Of a stretch of 64,000 bases of DNA, positions 52,651 to 60,536 are shown piece after piece (position 1 is the stretch's first letter; every line of letters begins with the position of its first letter). The notes under the pieces are model-generated. The model saw only the letters and a list, made by a program, of their open reading frames with translations, was not told where the DNA came from and did no database searches. The position numbers and the translations under genes are program-made. The DNA is taken from contig NZ_FOBH01000007.1 in NCBI RefSeq assembly GCF_900109785.1, forward strand, positions 62,001 through 126,000. The letters are read 5' to 3'. Origin of the DNA: Nitrosovibrio tenuis (GTDB lineage Bacteria > Pseudomonadota > Gammaproteobacteria > Burkholderiales > Nitrosomonadaceae).

Positions 52651-55387
52651 CCATCACATCCTGAACCGGCCTAACCTCAGCGGTTACATCCGGCACGGAT
52701 TTGGCAGCAGAAGCCGCAGTTTGAGGAGGAGCCATCTCTTTGCGTTGATCGGGAATTGCCAATTCTCCCGGCTGCGCATCAGCGCGTGATTCTTTCGCCT
52801 TAACCGCCTCCCCGATCTGCCTCAATAACTCAGCAGTTTCAGCGTCCACTTTCTTCATCCCGGTAGCCTGCACCCGGAACCATTTCGATTCTAGAGCAGC
52901 ATCCGTGCGCTTGCCGTCTATGACTTCTTTGGCGCGAGCAATGGCGTTATGCAGGCCGCGCTCCTTCCCGGACTGCTTCGCCGCAGCCCGGCGCTTGATG
53001 AGGGATTCTATGAGGGGGCGGAGGCCATTGTTGCCTTCAGATGTCTCCTGTGATAGACTTATTTCGGGAGTGGGGGCAGGACTAGCCGTGACATTCCTCC
53101 CTTCATCGCTGGTAGTGCCAGTCGTAGTATCGGCGCCACTCCTCTTCTCATAGGCTGTCATCAGCCACGTTTTTTGATCCCCATCCCAATCCAGTCGCAC
53201 TATAGCGCGGTGATCCTTTGATTCAAGAATTACCCTGTTCTTGGAGCGCGTCTTGACATCCATCGCGTCAATCGAGGATTGCAAATCTTTAAGAAGATCG
53301 GAGCGCCCTTTGGCAACGAGCTTCGCAATTCCAAAACCATCCTCGAAGTTCTTTTCAGCGGTTCCCTCGCTCCCCCAAACAAGATCAATATCTCCAACAT
53401 CCTTGTGATGGAGGGCGCCTACGGCCTCACCTTCGCGATGTTCGATGAGTTTCTTAATTGCATCTTTGGCGTTTCTATAAAACCCCGTGAAAACTCTTCC
53501 GAATTTGCCTGATTGGGGCGCCCTACTGTTAGCACCCCGCTCCCCCATCGCCTCTTCAACCGGCCTGACTTCAACCGATCCATTCGGCCCCGCCACGGTA
53601 GCCGCTGCTTGCTGAACTGCCGGATTCCCATCGGTCGCCACATCCTGGATAACGGTTCCGTTTTTGTCGCGCGCGGTTACAACCTGATCTGCTTGCGCCG
53701 GCTTCTCATCGATGCCATAGCCCAACGCCGTGCCCATCTGGCCATTCATGGCCGCTTGCAGGGTAGCGTCATCGCGATATAGCAGCGTTCCCCGGCCAGG
53801 CACTTCAGCGGCTTTCACACCTGGGGGCAATGTATGCGGCATCGGCTCGCCAAGAGTCAGCAATACTCCCGGCTTACGGCCTTCGCCGAGCGCGTTTAGC
53901 TGTGCGTTGAGGGTTTGTATCGGCTCGGGAGTTGGTTTGTCGGGAACGTTAAAAAGCACTCTGTTTATCGCTGGCAACGCGGCTCTTGCCATGTCGCGAC
54001 TCGCCTCCGTCATTACAGCCCCAGAGTCTGTCCAGTGATACTTATCTGCCGCAGCGTCATACGCTCTCTGTTCCTCCGGTGTGAGCGCAAGGGCGACATG
54101 ATTTTTAGGATCATTGGTATAAGCAACGACTATACGATTGCCGTTTTCGTCCAGCACCGAATTTACAGATGGCGCTTTGCCAGATGCAACAAACGAACGG
54201 AGACTTTCTATTGCACCATGCGTTGCCTGAGATTGAGCCTCGGGGGCATCCTGAACCATTTTGTTGATGTCACCAATATGGTCAGATTCCTCATCCAGCA
54301 CATTGCTCTGGATAGCATCGGGCGCTGTGCTCCGTATCTCGTCCGCCTTATCCCTGCCGGTTGCAATAATGCGGTCCACTGCCTCAGAAGTGGACTCAGG
54401 CGCGTTCGCTATTTCAGGATCAACGCCTTGAGTAGCGCGACGATCAAGTTCATTCTGGGCAGCGGCTTTAGCACGTTCGCCACCTCGAGCAGCGGTGTAC
54501 TTCAGTACAGCATCCGAGTGCTCGGTTACGGGCTTGCCGGCTATCATCGGAACGCCCCCGCCCAGCACGCCGCCGCCGATCGCGCCCATGGCACCGCCAA
54601 ACAGCGTATCCTTGATGTTCTCTTTCGTCGTCGGGTTGTCGAATGAGGCAAGCTGCTCGAGCGGGTTTTGAACAAGTTCTTCCGAGCCCTCGATTGCCGC
54701 ACCCTTCCCAGCGCCTTTCGCCATCGCCCCCGGCAGTGTTGTTGCGGCAAACTTCTCAGCCAGCTTCACCCTGCCCTCTTTCGTCATGGCAGCCAACGCC
54801 CACTGCTGGGGACCAAAGGCTTGCTCTATCGCTCCAACAGCAGCAGCACCCATCGTCGCAATAGCGATCGCCTTGGCGTCTTTCTCGTTCTTGGGATCGT
54901 TCAGGATCTGCTTGTCCCGAATACCGCCGAACGATGGCAAAGCGGCAATAGCGGCAGGCCCGAGCCAGGAGACGACTTGCCCCACGCCAGCAACCAGAGG
55001 CGCAGCAGGACCGGCGAATGGCGATAGCGCGGTAATTCCCTGACCAAGTACCCTCGCCCCTACGATCCCGCCCATGGATGAGGCAGCGTTCCCAGTGGCT
55101 TCGGTTACAGCCTTTAGCGGTTTATCCGCAATGTCCGAAAGCTCGTTTACAGCGGTGGGGTTTGCATCTATAACACTCTGACCATACTTCTTGAGTGCGT
55201 TATCTTTCGAGATGCCAGGGATAAAGTCAGCGGCAGCCTGTCCAGCGCCTTTTATACCGGCGCCAGCCGCGCGCTTGGCGGAAGCGATGAACCCGCCTTC
55301 AACTTCTTTTTTGTCCAGGTCACCGTTGAACTCGACATAACCCGGCTCTTCGTCGTCCAGTTGGCCAGCAAACTCAGTGAATGCCAT
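52607..55387 (-). CDS. Giant polyvalent prophage protein, part 1 (N-terminal)
   Basis: A 926-residue frame starting at ATG 55387 with GAGGA upstream. Residues 35-300 are rich in Gly/Ala helices with several hydrophobic segments (FIASAKRAAGAGIKGAG, GIVGARVLGQGITAL, LFGGAMGAIGGGVLGGG), suggesting membrane activity. Residues about 627-745 match the phage barnase/EndoU/colicin-E5/RelE-like nuclease fold: FGRVFTGFYRNAKDAIKKLI, GEAVGALHHKDVGDIDLVWG, AIVRLDWDGDQKTWLMTAYE. The frame ends in a run of eight A (about 52634); one A fewer would join part 2. Fused length about 2,690 residues. Confidence 0.82.
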   Translation of the reverse strand: MAFTEFAGQLDDEEPGYVEFNGDLDKKEVEGGFIASAKRAAGAGIKGAGQAAADFIPGISKDNALKKYGQSVIDANPTAVNELSDIADKPLKAVTEATGNAASSMGGIVGARVLGQGITALSPFAGPAAPLVAGVGQVVSWLGPAAIAALPSFGGIRDKQILNDPKNEKDAKAIAIATMGAAAVGAIEQAFGPQQWALAAMTKEGRVKLAEKFAATTLPGAMAKGAGKGAAIEGSEELVQNPLEQLASFDNPTTKENIKDTLFGGAMGAIGGGVLGGGVPMIAGKPVTEHSDAVLKYTAARGGERAKAAAQNELDRRATQGVDPEIANAPESTSEAVDRIIATGRDKADEIRSTAPDAIQSNVLDEESDHIGDINKMVQDAPEAQSQATHGAIESLRSFVASGKAPSVNSVLDENGNRIVVAYTNDPKNHVALALTPEEQRAYDAAADKYHWTDSGAVMTEASRDMARAALPAINRVLFNVPDKPTPEPIQTLNAQLNALGEGRKPGVLLTLGEPMPHTLPPGVKAAEVPGRGTLLYRDDATLQAAMNGQMGTALGYGIDEKPAQADQVVTARDKNGTVIQDVATDGNPAVQQAAATVAGPNGSVEVRPVEEAMGERGANSRAPQSGKFGRVFTGFYRNAKDAIKKLIEHREGEAVGALHHKDVGDIDLVWGSEGTAEKNFEDGFGIAKLVAKGRSDLLKDLQSSIDAMDVKTRSKNRVILESKDHRAIVRLDWDGDQKTWLMTAYEKRSGADTTTGTTSDEGRNVTASPAPTPEISLSQETSEGNNGLRPLIESLIKRRAAAKQSGKERGLHNAIARAKEVIDGKRTDAALESKWFRVQATGMKKVDAETAELLRQIGEAVKAKESRADAQPGELAIPDQRKEMAPPQTAASAAKSVPDVTAEVRPVQDVMGGRVLSQAQKKRTA

Positions 55388-55402
55388 GCGCTTCCTCTAA
55401 AA

Positions 55403-55426
55403 TAAAAAAGCCGCCAAAAGGCGGCT
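55403..55426 (-). terminator. Terminator of the prophage lipoprotein gene
   Basis: A perfect 7-bp stem (AGCCGCC/GGCGGCT, AAAA loop in plus orientation) followed on the minus strand by TTTTTTATT. It lies between the lipoprotein stop at 55450 and the giant gene start at 55387, so the giant gene needs its own promoter or read-through. Confidence 0.85.
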
Positions 55427-55449
55427 TTGTGGGATTAATCCTGCTGCTG

Positions 55450-55857
55450 TTAGAAAAACAGTTCGTATCTGCCGCCATTCTGATCTACCCCAGAACCATG
55501 GCCGGTTGGTCTTAGACCGGGACGTATTTCTAGATATACTCTGATCATGGTACCTTGATCACCCACCAGAACACCTTGCCCGTTAGCGCCAGTCGGGGGC
55601 TGGAATAAAGTAACATTTGAGCGGCCCACGTTTCCGAAAGTCATGCCTTGGCCTCGGTGCATCGCGGAATACTCGCCCGTGAATTTTTCACCAGTCTGAT
55701 CATTAAAAGCGGTCATTTTCCCTTGACCGTAACTCGTCTCAATCTCGAACTTCAGTATTTGGCCGTTGGGCGAAGCGTACATGCGCCCTGGCAGCATAGT
55801 CCCCACGCACCCAGCCAAAACAACCGCCCCTATCAAGCAAACCAGTAAACGCCACAT
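55450..55857 (-). CDS. Small prophage lipoprotein
   Basis: A 135-residue protein starting MWRLLVCLIG; GGGGAG lies eight bases before this ATG, and an 18-codon longer frame is rejected. Lipobox VLAGC at about 13-17. The mature part is beta-rich, Gly-rich, with no catalytic motif (GKMTAFNDQTGEKFTGEY). A terminator hairpin follows. Phage lipoproteins of this kind act in superinfection exclusion or lysis (Rz1-like), but this one is much longer than an Rz1, so no role is claimed. Confidence 0.75.
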   Translation of the reverse strand: MWRLLVCLIGAVVLAGCVGTMLPGRMYASPNGQILKFEIETSYGQGKMTAFNDQTGEKFTGEYSAMHRGQGMTFGNVGRSNVTLFQPPTGANGQGVLVGDQGTMIRVYLEIRPGLRPTGHGSGVDQNGGRYELFF

Positions 55858-55920
55858 CTCAGTCTCCCCACTGTTGAGTCTGGGTAAGTGTACCAGACCC
55901 AACAGCGGCAAACTATTACC

Positions 55921-56145
55921 TTAATTGTGTTTCGACGCTCCCGCTGATTTTGGCTTCTTCAGGACAGCAGCACTGACTTCAGGCACATCATCTTTTCCGT
56001 ATTTCTCTGCAAGCCATGCTATTCCCTTTGGCGTTACCCTTGTCTGGCGGAATCCGAAACCATCGTTTTCTCCGGTTTTTACTTCAAACCTGCCGTTATC
56101 AATGTGTTCTTGATAAGGCAACCAGACTCCGCGCCTGAAGATCAC
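55921..56145 (-). pseudogene. KilAC-domain fragment of the antirepressor
   Basis: The frame reads FRRGVWLPYQEHIDNGRFEV then FGFRQTRVTPKGIAWLAEKYG, the end of a phage KilAC DNA-binding domain. Upstream in the same frame (56146-56250) the sequence continues backwards as ISDVAKIIGWNPHAFFDQL, which completes the domain and joins the AntA gene after a one-base deletion near 56250. So this is the C-terminal third of the antirepressor, not a separate gene. Confidence 0.7.
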
Positions 56146-56156
56146 GCCATCCTCTT

Positions 56157-56696
56157 TCAGTTGATCAAAGAACGCATGAGGATTCCAGCCAATAATCTTT
56201 GCAACATCCGATATGCACTGACTCGTCCTTGCCTCAACGTATCGATTACAAACTCGACGGCAGGCTTTGCGGCTTCAAGCTGAACAAGTGCCGCCTGCTT
56301 GGCTTCGTACTGTTCCGCCCATGCTCTCGCTGCTACAGCAGGGTTGGCAAAGTCAGGAAGCGAAAGAACTGGAGTCTTGGCGCGCTTCTCGCATTCAATG
56401 AAATATTGCCGGGCCTGCTTGCCCTTCTCGTTGCGCTCCACCATGGCAAGTTCTTTGCCCATATCCAAGGTAACGACGTATTCAACGGCCGGGCGACCCC
56501 CTTGGGGTTTTTTGGTGTTTTCCGAAAAACTCACGAAGTCATGATTTTCGATAAACCCGTACTGTTGGATACGATCTTTAATCCAAGTGGTGAAGTTTTC
56601 CCCGTTTCCAAGGAACGCATGCAGATCACGGGCATTAATTGTCTGCACTTGGTCACCACCTATAGCGCGGCCTTCGACTTTAATGAGTTCGTTCAT
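56157..56696 (-). CDS. AntA/AntB antirepressor, C-terminus frameshifted
   Basis: A 179-residue frame. Residues 15-95 are an AntA/AntB domain: QTINARDLHAFLGNGENFTTWI, QQYGFIENHDFV, then EYVVTLDMGKELAMVERNEKG. Residues 125-150 are a helix (AARAWAEQYEAKQAALVQLE) leading into the KilAC domain. A one-base deletion near 56250 replaces that domain by a random tail (SAYRMLQRLLAGILMRSLIN). GAAGGAG precedes the ATG. Antirepressors switch the lysogenic state by binding or displacing repressors. The start overlaps the end of the upstream gene by one base. Confidence 0.82.
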   Translation of the reverse strand: MNELIKVEGRAIGGDQVQTINARDLHAFLGNGENFTTWIKDRIQQYGFIENHDFVSFSENTKKPQGGRPAVEYVVTLDMGKELAMVERNEKGKQARQYFIECEKRAKTPVLSLPDFANPAVAARAWAEQYEAKQAALVQLEAAKPAVEFVIDTLRQGRVSAYRMLQRLLAGILMRSLIN

Positions 56697-56998
56697 TATT
56701 GCTTTGCTCCTTCGGACAAACGCTCGTCGGTTTCGGTTTCTTGGAGATCACTGGGGCGGATCGGTAGCAGATACTTGTCTTCTTTAAAGTAAACGACGTT
56801 AGGCTCGTCGCTTGGATGCCGAATACGCCATGCATCGAACACAAGTTCGCCGTTGCTCATCGGCATAACGCTGCGATACTGCACAACATCCACTATAAGT
56901 CCGGTGTTCGGCCCTTCTAGAATCATTGCCAAATCACCTGCTCTGCATTTCAAAAATGGGGAAACTGTTTGCGCGGACGCGCTCTTAGGCTTGCTCAT
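56696..56998 (-). CDS. Small prophage protein, unknown
   Basis: A 100-residue soluble protein starting MSKPKSAS (ATG 56998, GGAG seven bases upstream). It contains a CRAGDLAMILEGPNTGLIVDVV segment that resembles an SH3-like small barrel, and RIRHPSDEPNVVYF. Its stop overlaps the antirepressor start, so the two are translated together. Function unknown; short SH3-like phage proteins of this form are common before antirepressors. Confidence 0.65.
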   Translation of the reverse strand: MSKPKSASAQTVSPFLKCRAGDLAMILEGPNTGLIVDVVQYRSVMPMSNGELVFDAWRIRHPSDEPNVVYFKEDKYLLPIRPSDLQETETDERLSEGAKQ

Positions 56999-57152
56999 GG
57001 TCAATCTCCAGTCAAAGCGGTTTTATTTTTCCGCTTCCCCGCTGTCAAACGGGTGGGCGGCATCGTGCGGGTTGACAGACCGGGACTGGGCCGGCAGGGA
57101 TTTCTCCCTCCCACACGAGCCACCCATAAAGGTGACCACCATGTTACGGACG

Positions 57153-57176
57153 TAAAAAAACCGCTTGAGGGCGGTT
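57153..57176 (-). terminator. Terminator upstream of the small prophage gene
   Basis: A 6-bp stem (AACCGC/GCGGTT in plus orientation) with a 6-base loop, followed on the minus strand by TTTTTTTA. It lies between dinD and the small prophage gene; the transcript it ends is not certain. Confidence 0.65.
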
Positions 57177-57279
57177 GTCCGCCAGTCTTCCGAGCTGTCA
57201 AACTCGGCCTCTGAATTTGCAGAGGTGAAGTAAGCCTAAATCAGAATCTCATCCGCGTCAACAAGTCTTTTTTTTGAAT

Positions 57280-57310
57280 GCACAAAAAACAAAACCCGCC
57301 GAAGCGGGTT
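57280..57310 (-). terminator. Terminator of dinD
   Basis: On the minus strand AACCCGC-TTCG-GCGGGTT, a 7-bp stem with a stable TTCG tetraloop, then TTTGTTTTTTG. The stem overlaps the dinD stop codon. Confidence 0.88.
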
Positions 57311-58139
57311 ATGAAGGCTTGGGAAGTTGCTTTTTCTTCTTCCCATCAATCTTTCTCATTTCCTTGTTGGCTGACTTGAGCCTCTTCTTTACGTCCCCGA
57401 TATGTTCTTCTATGGGCAGATTTTCTGGCTTCTCCCCACTCGACCTCATCATCACATCCCGAACCTCGCGCCCAACATCCTGCGCAGTCTGTGAAGCTTG
57501 ATTCAATCCTCGCGGCTGCGTACGCTTTAACCTCTCTTCAGTTTGTGTTACCCGGAAGAGGTTGGCTGCCAACTCGGTTTTGCCCATGTAATCGTATAAT
57601 GTCTTGTCCGCCGGCGCGCCCTTGTATTGGATCAGCTGCTTTAAGGACATGTTATACATGCCCATGAAACCGGCATTTTTAAAAACACCGTATTGATGTA
57701 CCTCAAGCCCTGCCGCTTTTGCCGCACCAGCCATTATCGTTTCACCGGCCTTCAGCTCTTCACGAATTTCGATTCGTTCTAGCGAACCTTCCTGTATCCG
57801 TTCCTGAATCAGCTCATCGGCCAACGCGGCAAGAACTACTTTAGCCTGTGCTACTTGTGGTTTTTTCGCATCGGCATGCAGTGAGACCAAAAAACATGCG
57901 AACCTGGTCAGTTTATAGCTATTGATTACCCCCTTCCCTTCAATTATCTGTACGGGAATAAACACATCATGAATACTGATTCCTAATTGCGCACACGATG
58001 CGATAGCTTTAATGATGACTTTGTTAAAGGCGGTCCACGTCTCGTAACCAAGGGTAGACATGAACTCGTGCGCATCCCAATAGCGCACGCCATTTTCTTT
58101 TGCTGCGTCCTCAAACTTCTGCATTTCAAAGGTTGTCAT
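57309..58139 (-). CDS. dinD: DNA-damage-inducible protein D
   Basis: A 276-residue protein, close to E. coli DinD (274). Shared features: an N-terminal BRO-type module (FEDAAKENGVRYWDAHEFMSTLGYETW), AFNKVIIKAIASCAQLG, YKLTRFACFLVSLHADAKKP, then FKNAGFMGMYNMSLKQL and DYMGKTELAANLFRVTQTEERLKR. DinD is SOS-induced in E. coli and hinders RecA filament activity. No E. coli-type LexA box (CTGT-N8-ACAG) is seen upstream. Its presence in a prophage next to an antirepressor fits a lysogeny-control role. Confidence 0.88.
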   Translation of the reverse strand: MTTFEMQKFEDAAKENGVRYWDAHEFMSTLGYETWTAFNKVIIKAIASCAQLGISIHDVFIPVQIIEGKGVINSYKLTRFACFLVSLHADAKKPQVAQAKVVLAALADELIQERIQEGSLERIEIREELKAGETIMAGAAKAAGLEVHQYGVFKNAGFMGMYNMSLKQLIQYKGAPADKTLYDYMGKTELAANLFRVTQTEERLKRTQPRGLNQASQTAQDVGREVRDVMMRSSGEKPENLPIEEHIGDVKKRLKSANKEMRKIDGKKKKQLPKPS

Positions 58140-58203
58140 GGGAAGAATTATACTTGATCATCGCTCGTTCTAAACTTTAAAAAGAGGATGTTTGCTCGTT
58201 CTA

Positions 58204-58983
58204 TTACTCTGCAATAAACTTCCGCCCGTTGACCTCGTAAACCGGCTTGCCCTTAGATGTGCCGATCTGCTTTGCTCCATCGGGAAGCGCATTGATCCGC
58301 GCGGGCGCCTGCGGCCTTCCGCCTTGAAGCTGCCCGGCAAGGGAGTTGACCTTGCCCGCTATATCCCCGTTATCTCCATACTGATTAAGCGTTTTCCCGA
58401 TCAGGCCGGCGGCTGTCTTCTGCCCTGATGTGCCATACAGAGGCTTGCCAGCATCATCTGCCAGAATGCGCCGAGTACCATCGGACATGACAGCGACAAA
58501 TCCTTGATCCGTTTCAAGCGTTTTGCGGACTGTCGGCCCGAGAGCGCCCGCTCCACCGGCGCGCCGACCGGCCGCAAGTCCGCCGCTACCATACGCCTTT
58601 GCCATCGCCGTATTTTTCTCAGCGCTTGCGTTGTAATTTCCGATCTGCGCATCGGCAACTCGTCCTTTAGTCGCTGTGTCCTGCTTATCAAGCAGATACT
58701 TTGCATATTTCTCAGGATCAAGGGTGGATGTCGCCCAATGATCCAGGTCGATTGTCTGCTCTCCGGTTCCGGAAATATTTACCTTCCATTTGCCATCATT
58801 TGGATCATCCGGGTTAACCTTGACTGGACGATCTTCCAACTGAATCCCGCCGCGCTTCAGGTTATCCATGGCCCCGTCTATATTCCCGCGCTTTAGGTCC
58901 ATCGCGGCATCGAAAATACCGCCTTTTTTTGCTGCTACCAGAGAGTCTAGCCACGGACTGATCTCCTTATCCATGCCATGCAT
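58204..58983 (-). CDS. Prophage structural-like protein, second half of a frameshifted gene
   Basis: A 259-residue frame. Translation of the same frame upstream, VFGDLANQPAKLNAIRAAAAMHGMD, shows the coding sequence begins before the first ATG, i.e. it continues the gene at 59012-59494 after a one-base frame change near 59040. Residues 40-90 contain a repeated LKRGNIDGAMDNLKRGGIQ helix and DKQDTATKGRVADAQIGNY. The C-terminus has GTSKGKPVYEVNGRKFIAE. The pattern is typical of phage virion-associated proteins but no family is named. Confidence 0.7.
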   Translation of the reverse strand: MHGMDKEISPWLDSLVAAKKGGIFDAAMDLKRGNIDGAMDNLKRGGIQLEDRPVKVNPDDPNDGKWKVNISGTGEQTIDLDHWATSTLDPEKYAKYLLDKQDTATKGRVADAQIGNYNASAEKNTAMAKAYGSGGLAAGRRAGGAGALGPTVRKTLETDQGFVAVMSDGTRRILADDAGKPLYGTSGQKTAAGLIGKTLNQYGDNGDIAGKVNSLAGQLQGGRPQAPARINALPDGAKQIGTSKGKPVYEVNGRKFIAE

Positions 58984-59011
58984 TGCAGCCGCGGCACGGA
59001 TGGCATTGAGC

Positions 59012-59494
59012 TTAGCCGGTTGGTTTGCCAGATCGCCGAAAACCGACCTGTTTCACGATTTCATGTATTGGATTGAAATCTCCGTCCGGTTGAGCTGGCT
59101 CCGCTTGTTTTTGAGCTGCTGGAAGGCTGGCAAGGCTACCCGCTTGATAAGCGGCTGGCGCGCTCCCAGAAAATGCCGCATCAGGGATCATGCCGTTCGC
59201 TTGTTTGAACGACGCCAATCCGCAAGGGTTCTCCATTACAAGTCGCTGTTGCGGCGCGGCACTGGTCGGCTTGATGCTTTCGCCCTTAAAAACGGGGATC
59301 AAAGAGCTAATGAACCCTTCCCGGTCTGGACCTTTTTCACCCTTGGCAGCGGCTTTCGCATCGGCTTGCTGCTGGCGGAGAGCATCCATATTCTCCCAGT
59401 GTTCATTGCGGTTGTTGTAATATTGATTTTGCAAACCGAATTGGATACCATTTTGAATACCATCCGCCAGTCCTGCCGCTAATCCACTAGCCAT
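59012..59494 (-). CDS. Prophage structural-like protein, first half of a frameshifted gene
   Basis: A 160-residue frame starting at ATG 59494, with GGAGG eight bases upstream. It opens MASGLAAGLADGIQNGIQFG, then a coiled-coil-like stretch (NEHWENMDALRQQQADAKAAAKG), then Pro/Ala/Gln low complexity. The end NPIHEIVKQ is followed by a one-base frame change leading to the 58204-58983 frame; the fused protein would be about 430 residues. Glycine-rich N-termini of this type occur in phage internal virion proteins. Confidence 0.7.
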   Translation of the reverse strand: MASGLAAGLADGIQNGIQFGLQNQYYNNRNEHWENMDALRQQQADAKAAAKGEKGPDREGFISSLIPVFKGESIKPTSAAPQQRLVMENPCGLASFKQANGMIPDAAFSGSAPAAYQAGSLASLPAAQKQAEPAQPDGDFNPIHEIVKQVGFRRSGKPTG

Positions 59495-59523
59495 CGTTGC
59501 CTCCTATCTACTTCTCTATAAAT

Positions 59524-59546
59524 GAAAAAGCCGCCCGAAGGCGGCT
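59524..59546 (-). terminator. Terminator of the small lipoprotein gene
   Basis: A perfect 7-bp stem (AGCCGCC/GGCGGCT, CGAA loop in plus orientation), followed on the minus strand by TTTTTCATT. It lies 19 bp after the stop at 59565. Its stem is the same as that of the terminator at 55403. Confidence 0.85.
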
Positions 59547-59564
59547 CGTCTGCAATATAAAGCT

Positions 59565-59792
59565 CTACTGCACGCAATCAAAAACATATTCACGTAGCCA
59601 GTATGTGGGACGAGCCGTCACTCTGGCATATCTCTGATGCTTTGCGCATTCTTTATCGGCAAGCAATTGCGATTCCGCGGAGTCCATACCTTGGGACTCC
59701 ACCACTACAGTTCTTGAGTTGGAACTTATGACCTTGGCCGCACAGCCAGATAAAATCACTCCAGCAATCAAGCAAACCATCAAAAGCCGCAT
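59565..59792 (-). CDS. Small lipoprotein, possibly Rz1-like
   Basis: A 75-residue lipoprotein: an AGGAGG site eight bases before the ATG, lipobox LSGC at about 14-17, then a short basic mature part with two Cys (ADKECAKH and VFDCVQ). The size and place near the end of a prophage could fit an Rz1-type outer spanin, but it is not Pro-rich and no Rz partner overlaps it. Confidence 0.7.
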   Translation of the reverse strand: MRLLMVCLIAGVILSGCAAKVISSNSRTVVVESQGMDSAESQLLADKECAKHQRYARVTARPTYWLREYVFDCVQ

Positions 59793-59808
59793 AATCGTAT
59801 CCTCCTGT

Positions 59809-60261
59809 TCAGTTTGATTCTATCAGAGCCTGATTCAAAAGGTTGATTCTATCTAGATACTCCTTATACATTTCTGGATGTCTTGCTCTTGTAAATTCAA
59901 CCCTGTCGCGAGAATCTTTCCGGTAAGCGGTGCAGTCGTAGCAATCCAGCGATGAGTGCTTGATTGAGTAGTGCGCCGGGATTTCCATTCTCGTTGCTAG
60001 ATAGGCCATCACCTGGTCGCTCGTCCAATCCTCAATGGGTTGAAGCCGTATCATTCCCTCGATTACATCCCCATTCCGGGAAGTGGACTTATGATTTTCA
60101 TCATTGCGCTGACCGTAAACTATCTCGGTTGCGCCAATTTCCTTTGCTTTAGCGAGCAATGGCAAACTGATATTTTCCCAGCAACAGCTTAGGTAATTTT
60201 GTATCATGACCGGTTTCCTGCCGGCTACCATCTGACCTATGCGCGTCCAGTCTACAGGCAC
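59809..60261 (-). CDS. PAPS-reductase-family protein, 5'-truncated
   Basis: A 150-residue frame with the C-terminal two thirds of a phage-type phosphoadenosine-phosphosulfate-reductase-like protein: GATEIVYGQRNDENHKS, IRLQPIEDWTSDQVMAYL, then SSLDCYDCTAYR with a Cys pair. The family's N-terminal SGGKDS nucleotide loop is absent. The reading frame is open upstream (ARVEQNKREGIPADVVPVDW) to about 60340 and then hits a stop. The usual start is therefore lost; GTG 60261 is only the first candidate. Probably non-functional. Confidence 0.6.
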   Translation of the reverse strand: MPVDWTRIGQMVAGRKPVMIQNYLSCCWENISLPLLAKAKEIGATEIVYGQRNDENHKSTSRNGDVIEGMIRLQPIEDWTSDQVMAYLATRMEIPAHYSIKHSSLDCYDCTAYRKDSRDRVEFTRARHPEMYKEYLDRINLLNQALIESN

Positions 60262-60308
60262 AACATCTGCCGGTATCCCTTCGCGCTTGTTTTGCTCGAC
60301 ACGAGCGC

Positions 60309-60446
60309 AAGTGGCCGAGGAAGACCATCGCGGATAAGATAGGTGTGTCTAGGAATACCCTTTACAGGTGGCAATCAGGGGAGTTCGAGCCGCTGTATTC
60401 GCAAGGGGCGGAGCTTTTGAGATTGGCGGGGATGGTTGACGGATGA
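60309..60446 (+). pseudogene. Helix-turn-helix repressor fragment
   Basis: The plus strand reads KTIADKIGVSRNTLYRWQSG, then LYSQGAELLRLAGMVDG and a stop: a complete Cro/XRE-type helix-turn-helix with its C-terminal helix, but no start codon or N-terminal helix. It faces away from the truncated PAPS-reductase gene and precedes the recombinase. It may be the remains of the prophage repressor. Confidence 0.5.
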
Positions 60447-60536
60447 AGTCTTCTTGCTTGACAATAACCAGCGTTGGAACGCCAGACGTTCAACTTGCCG
60501 CAGAGCTTGCGGTTCCTTTGCTACTTAAATTCATTC

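Noticed and set aside
57150-57310. Small RNA gene between two hairpins
   Set aside because: Both hairpins are well explained as minus-strand terminators; no promoter found between them.
58140-58203. LexA box before dinD
   Set aside because: No CTGT-N8-ACAG sequence could be found.
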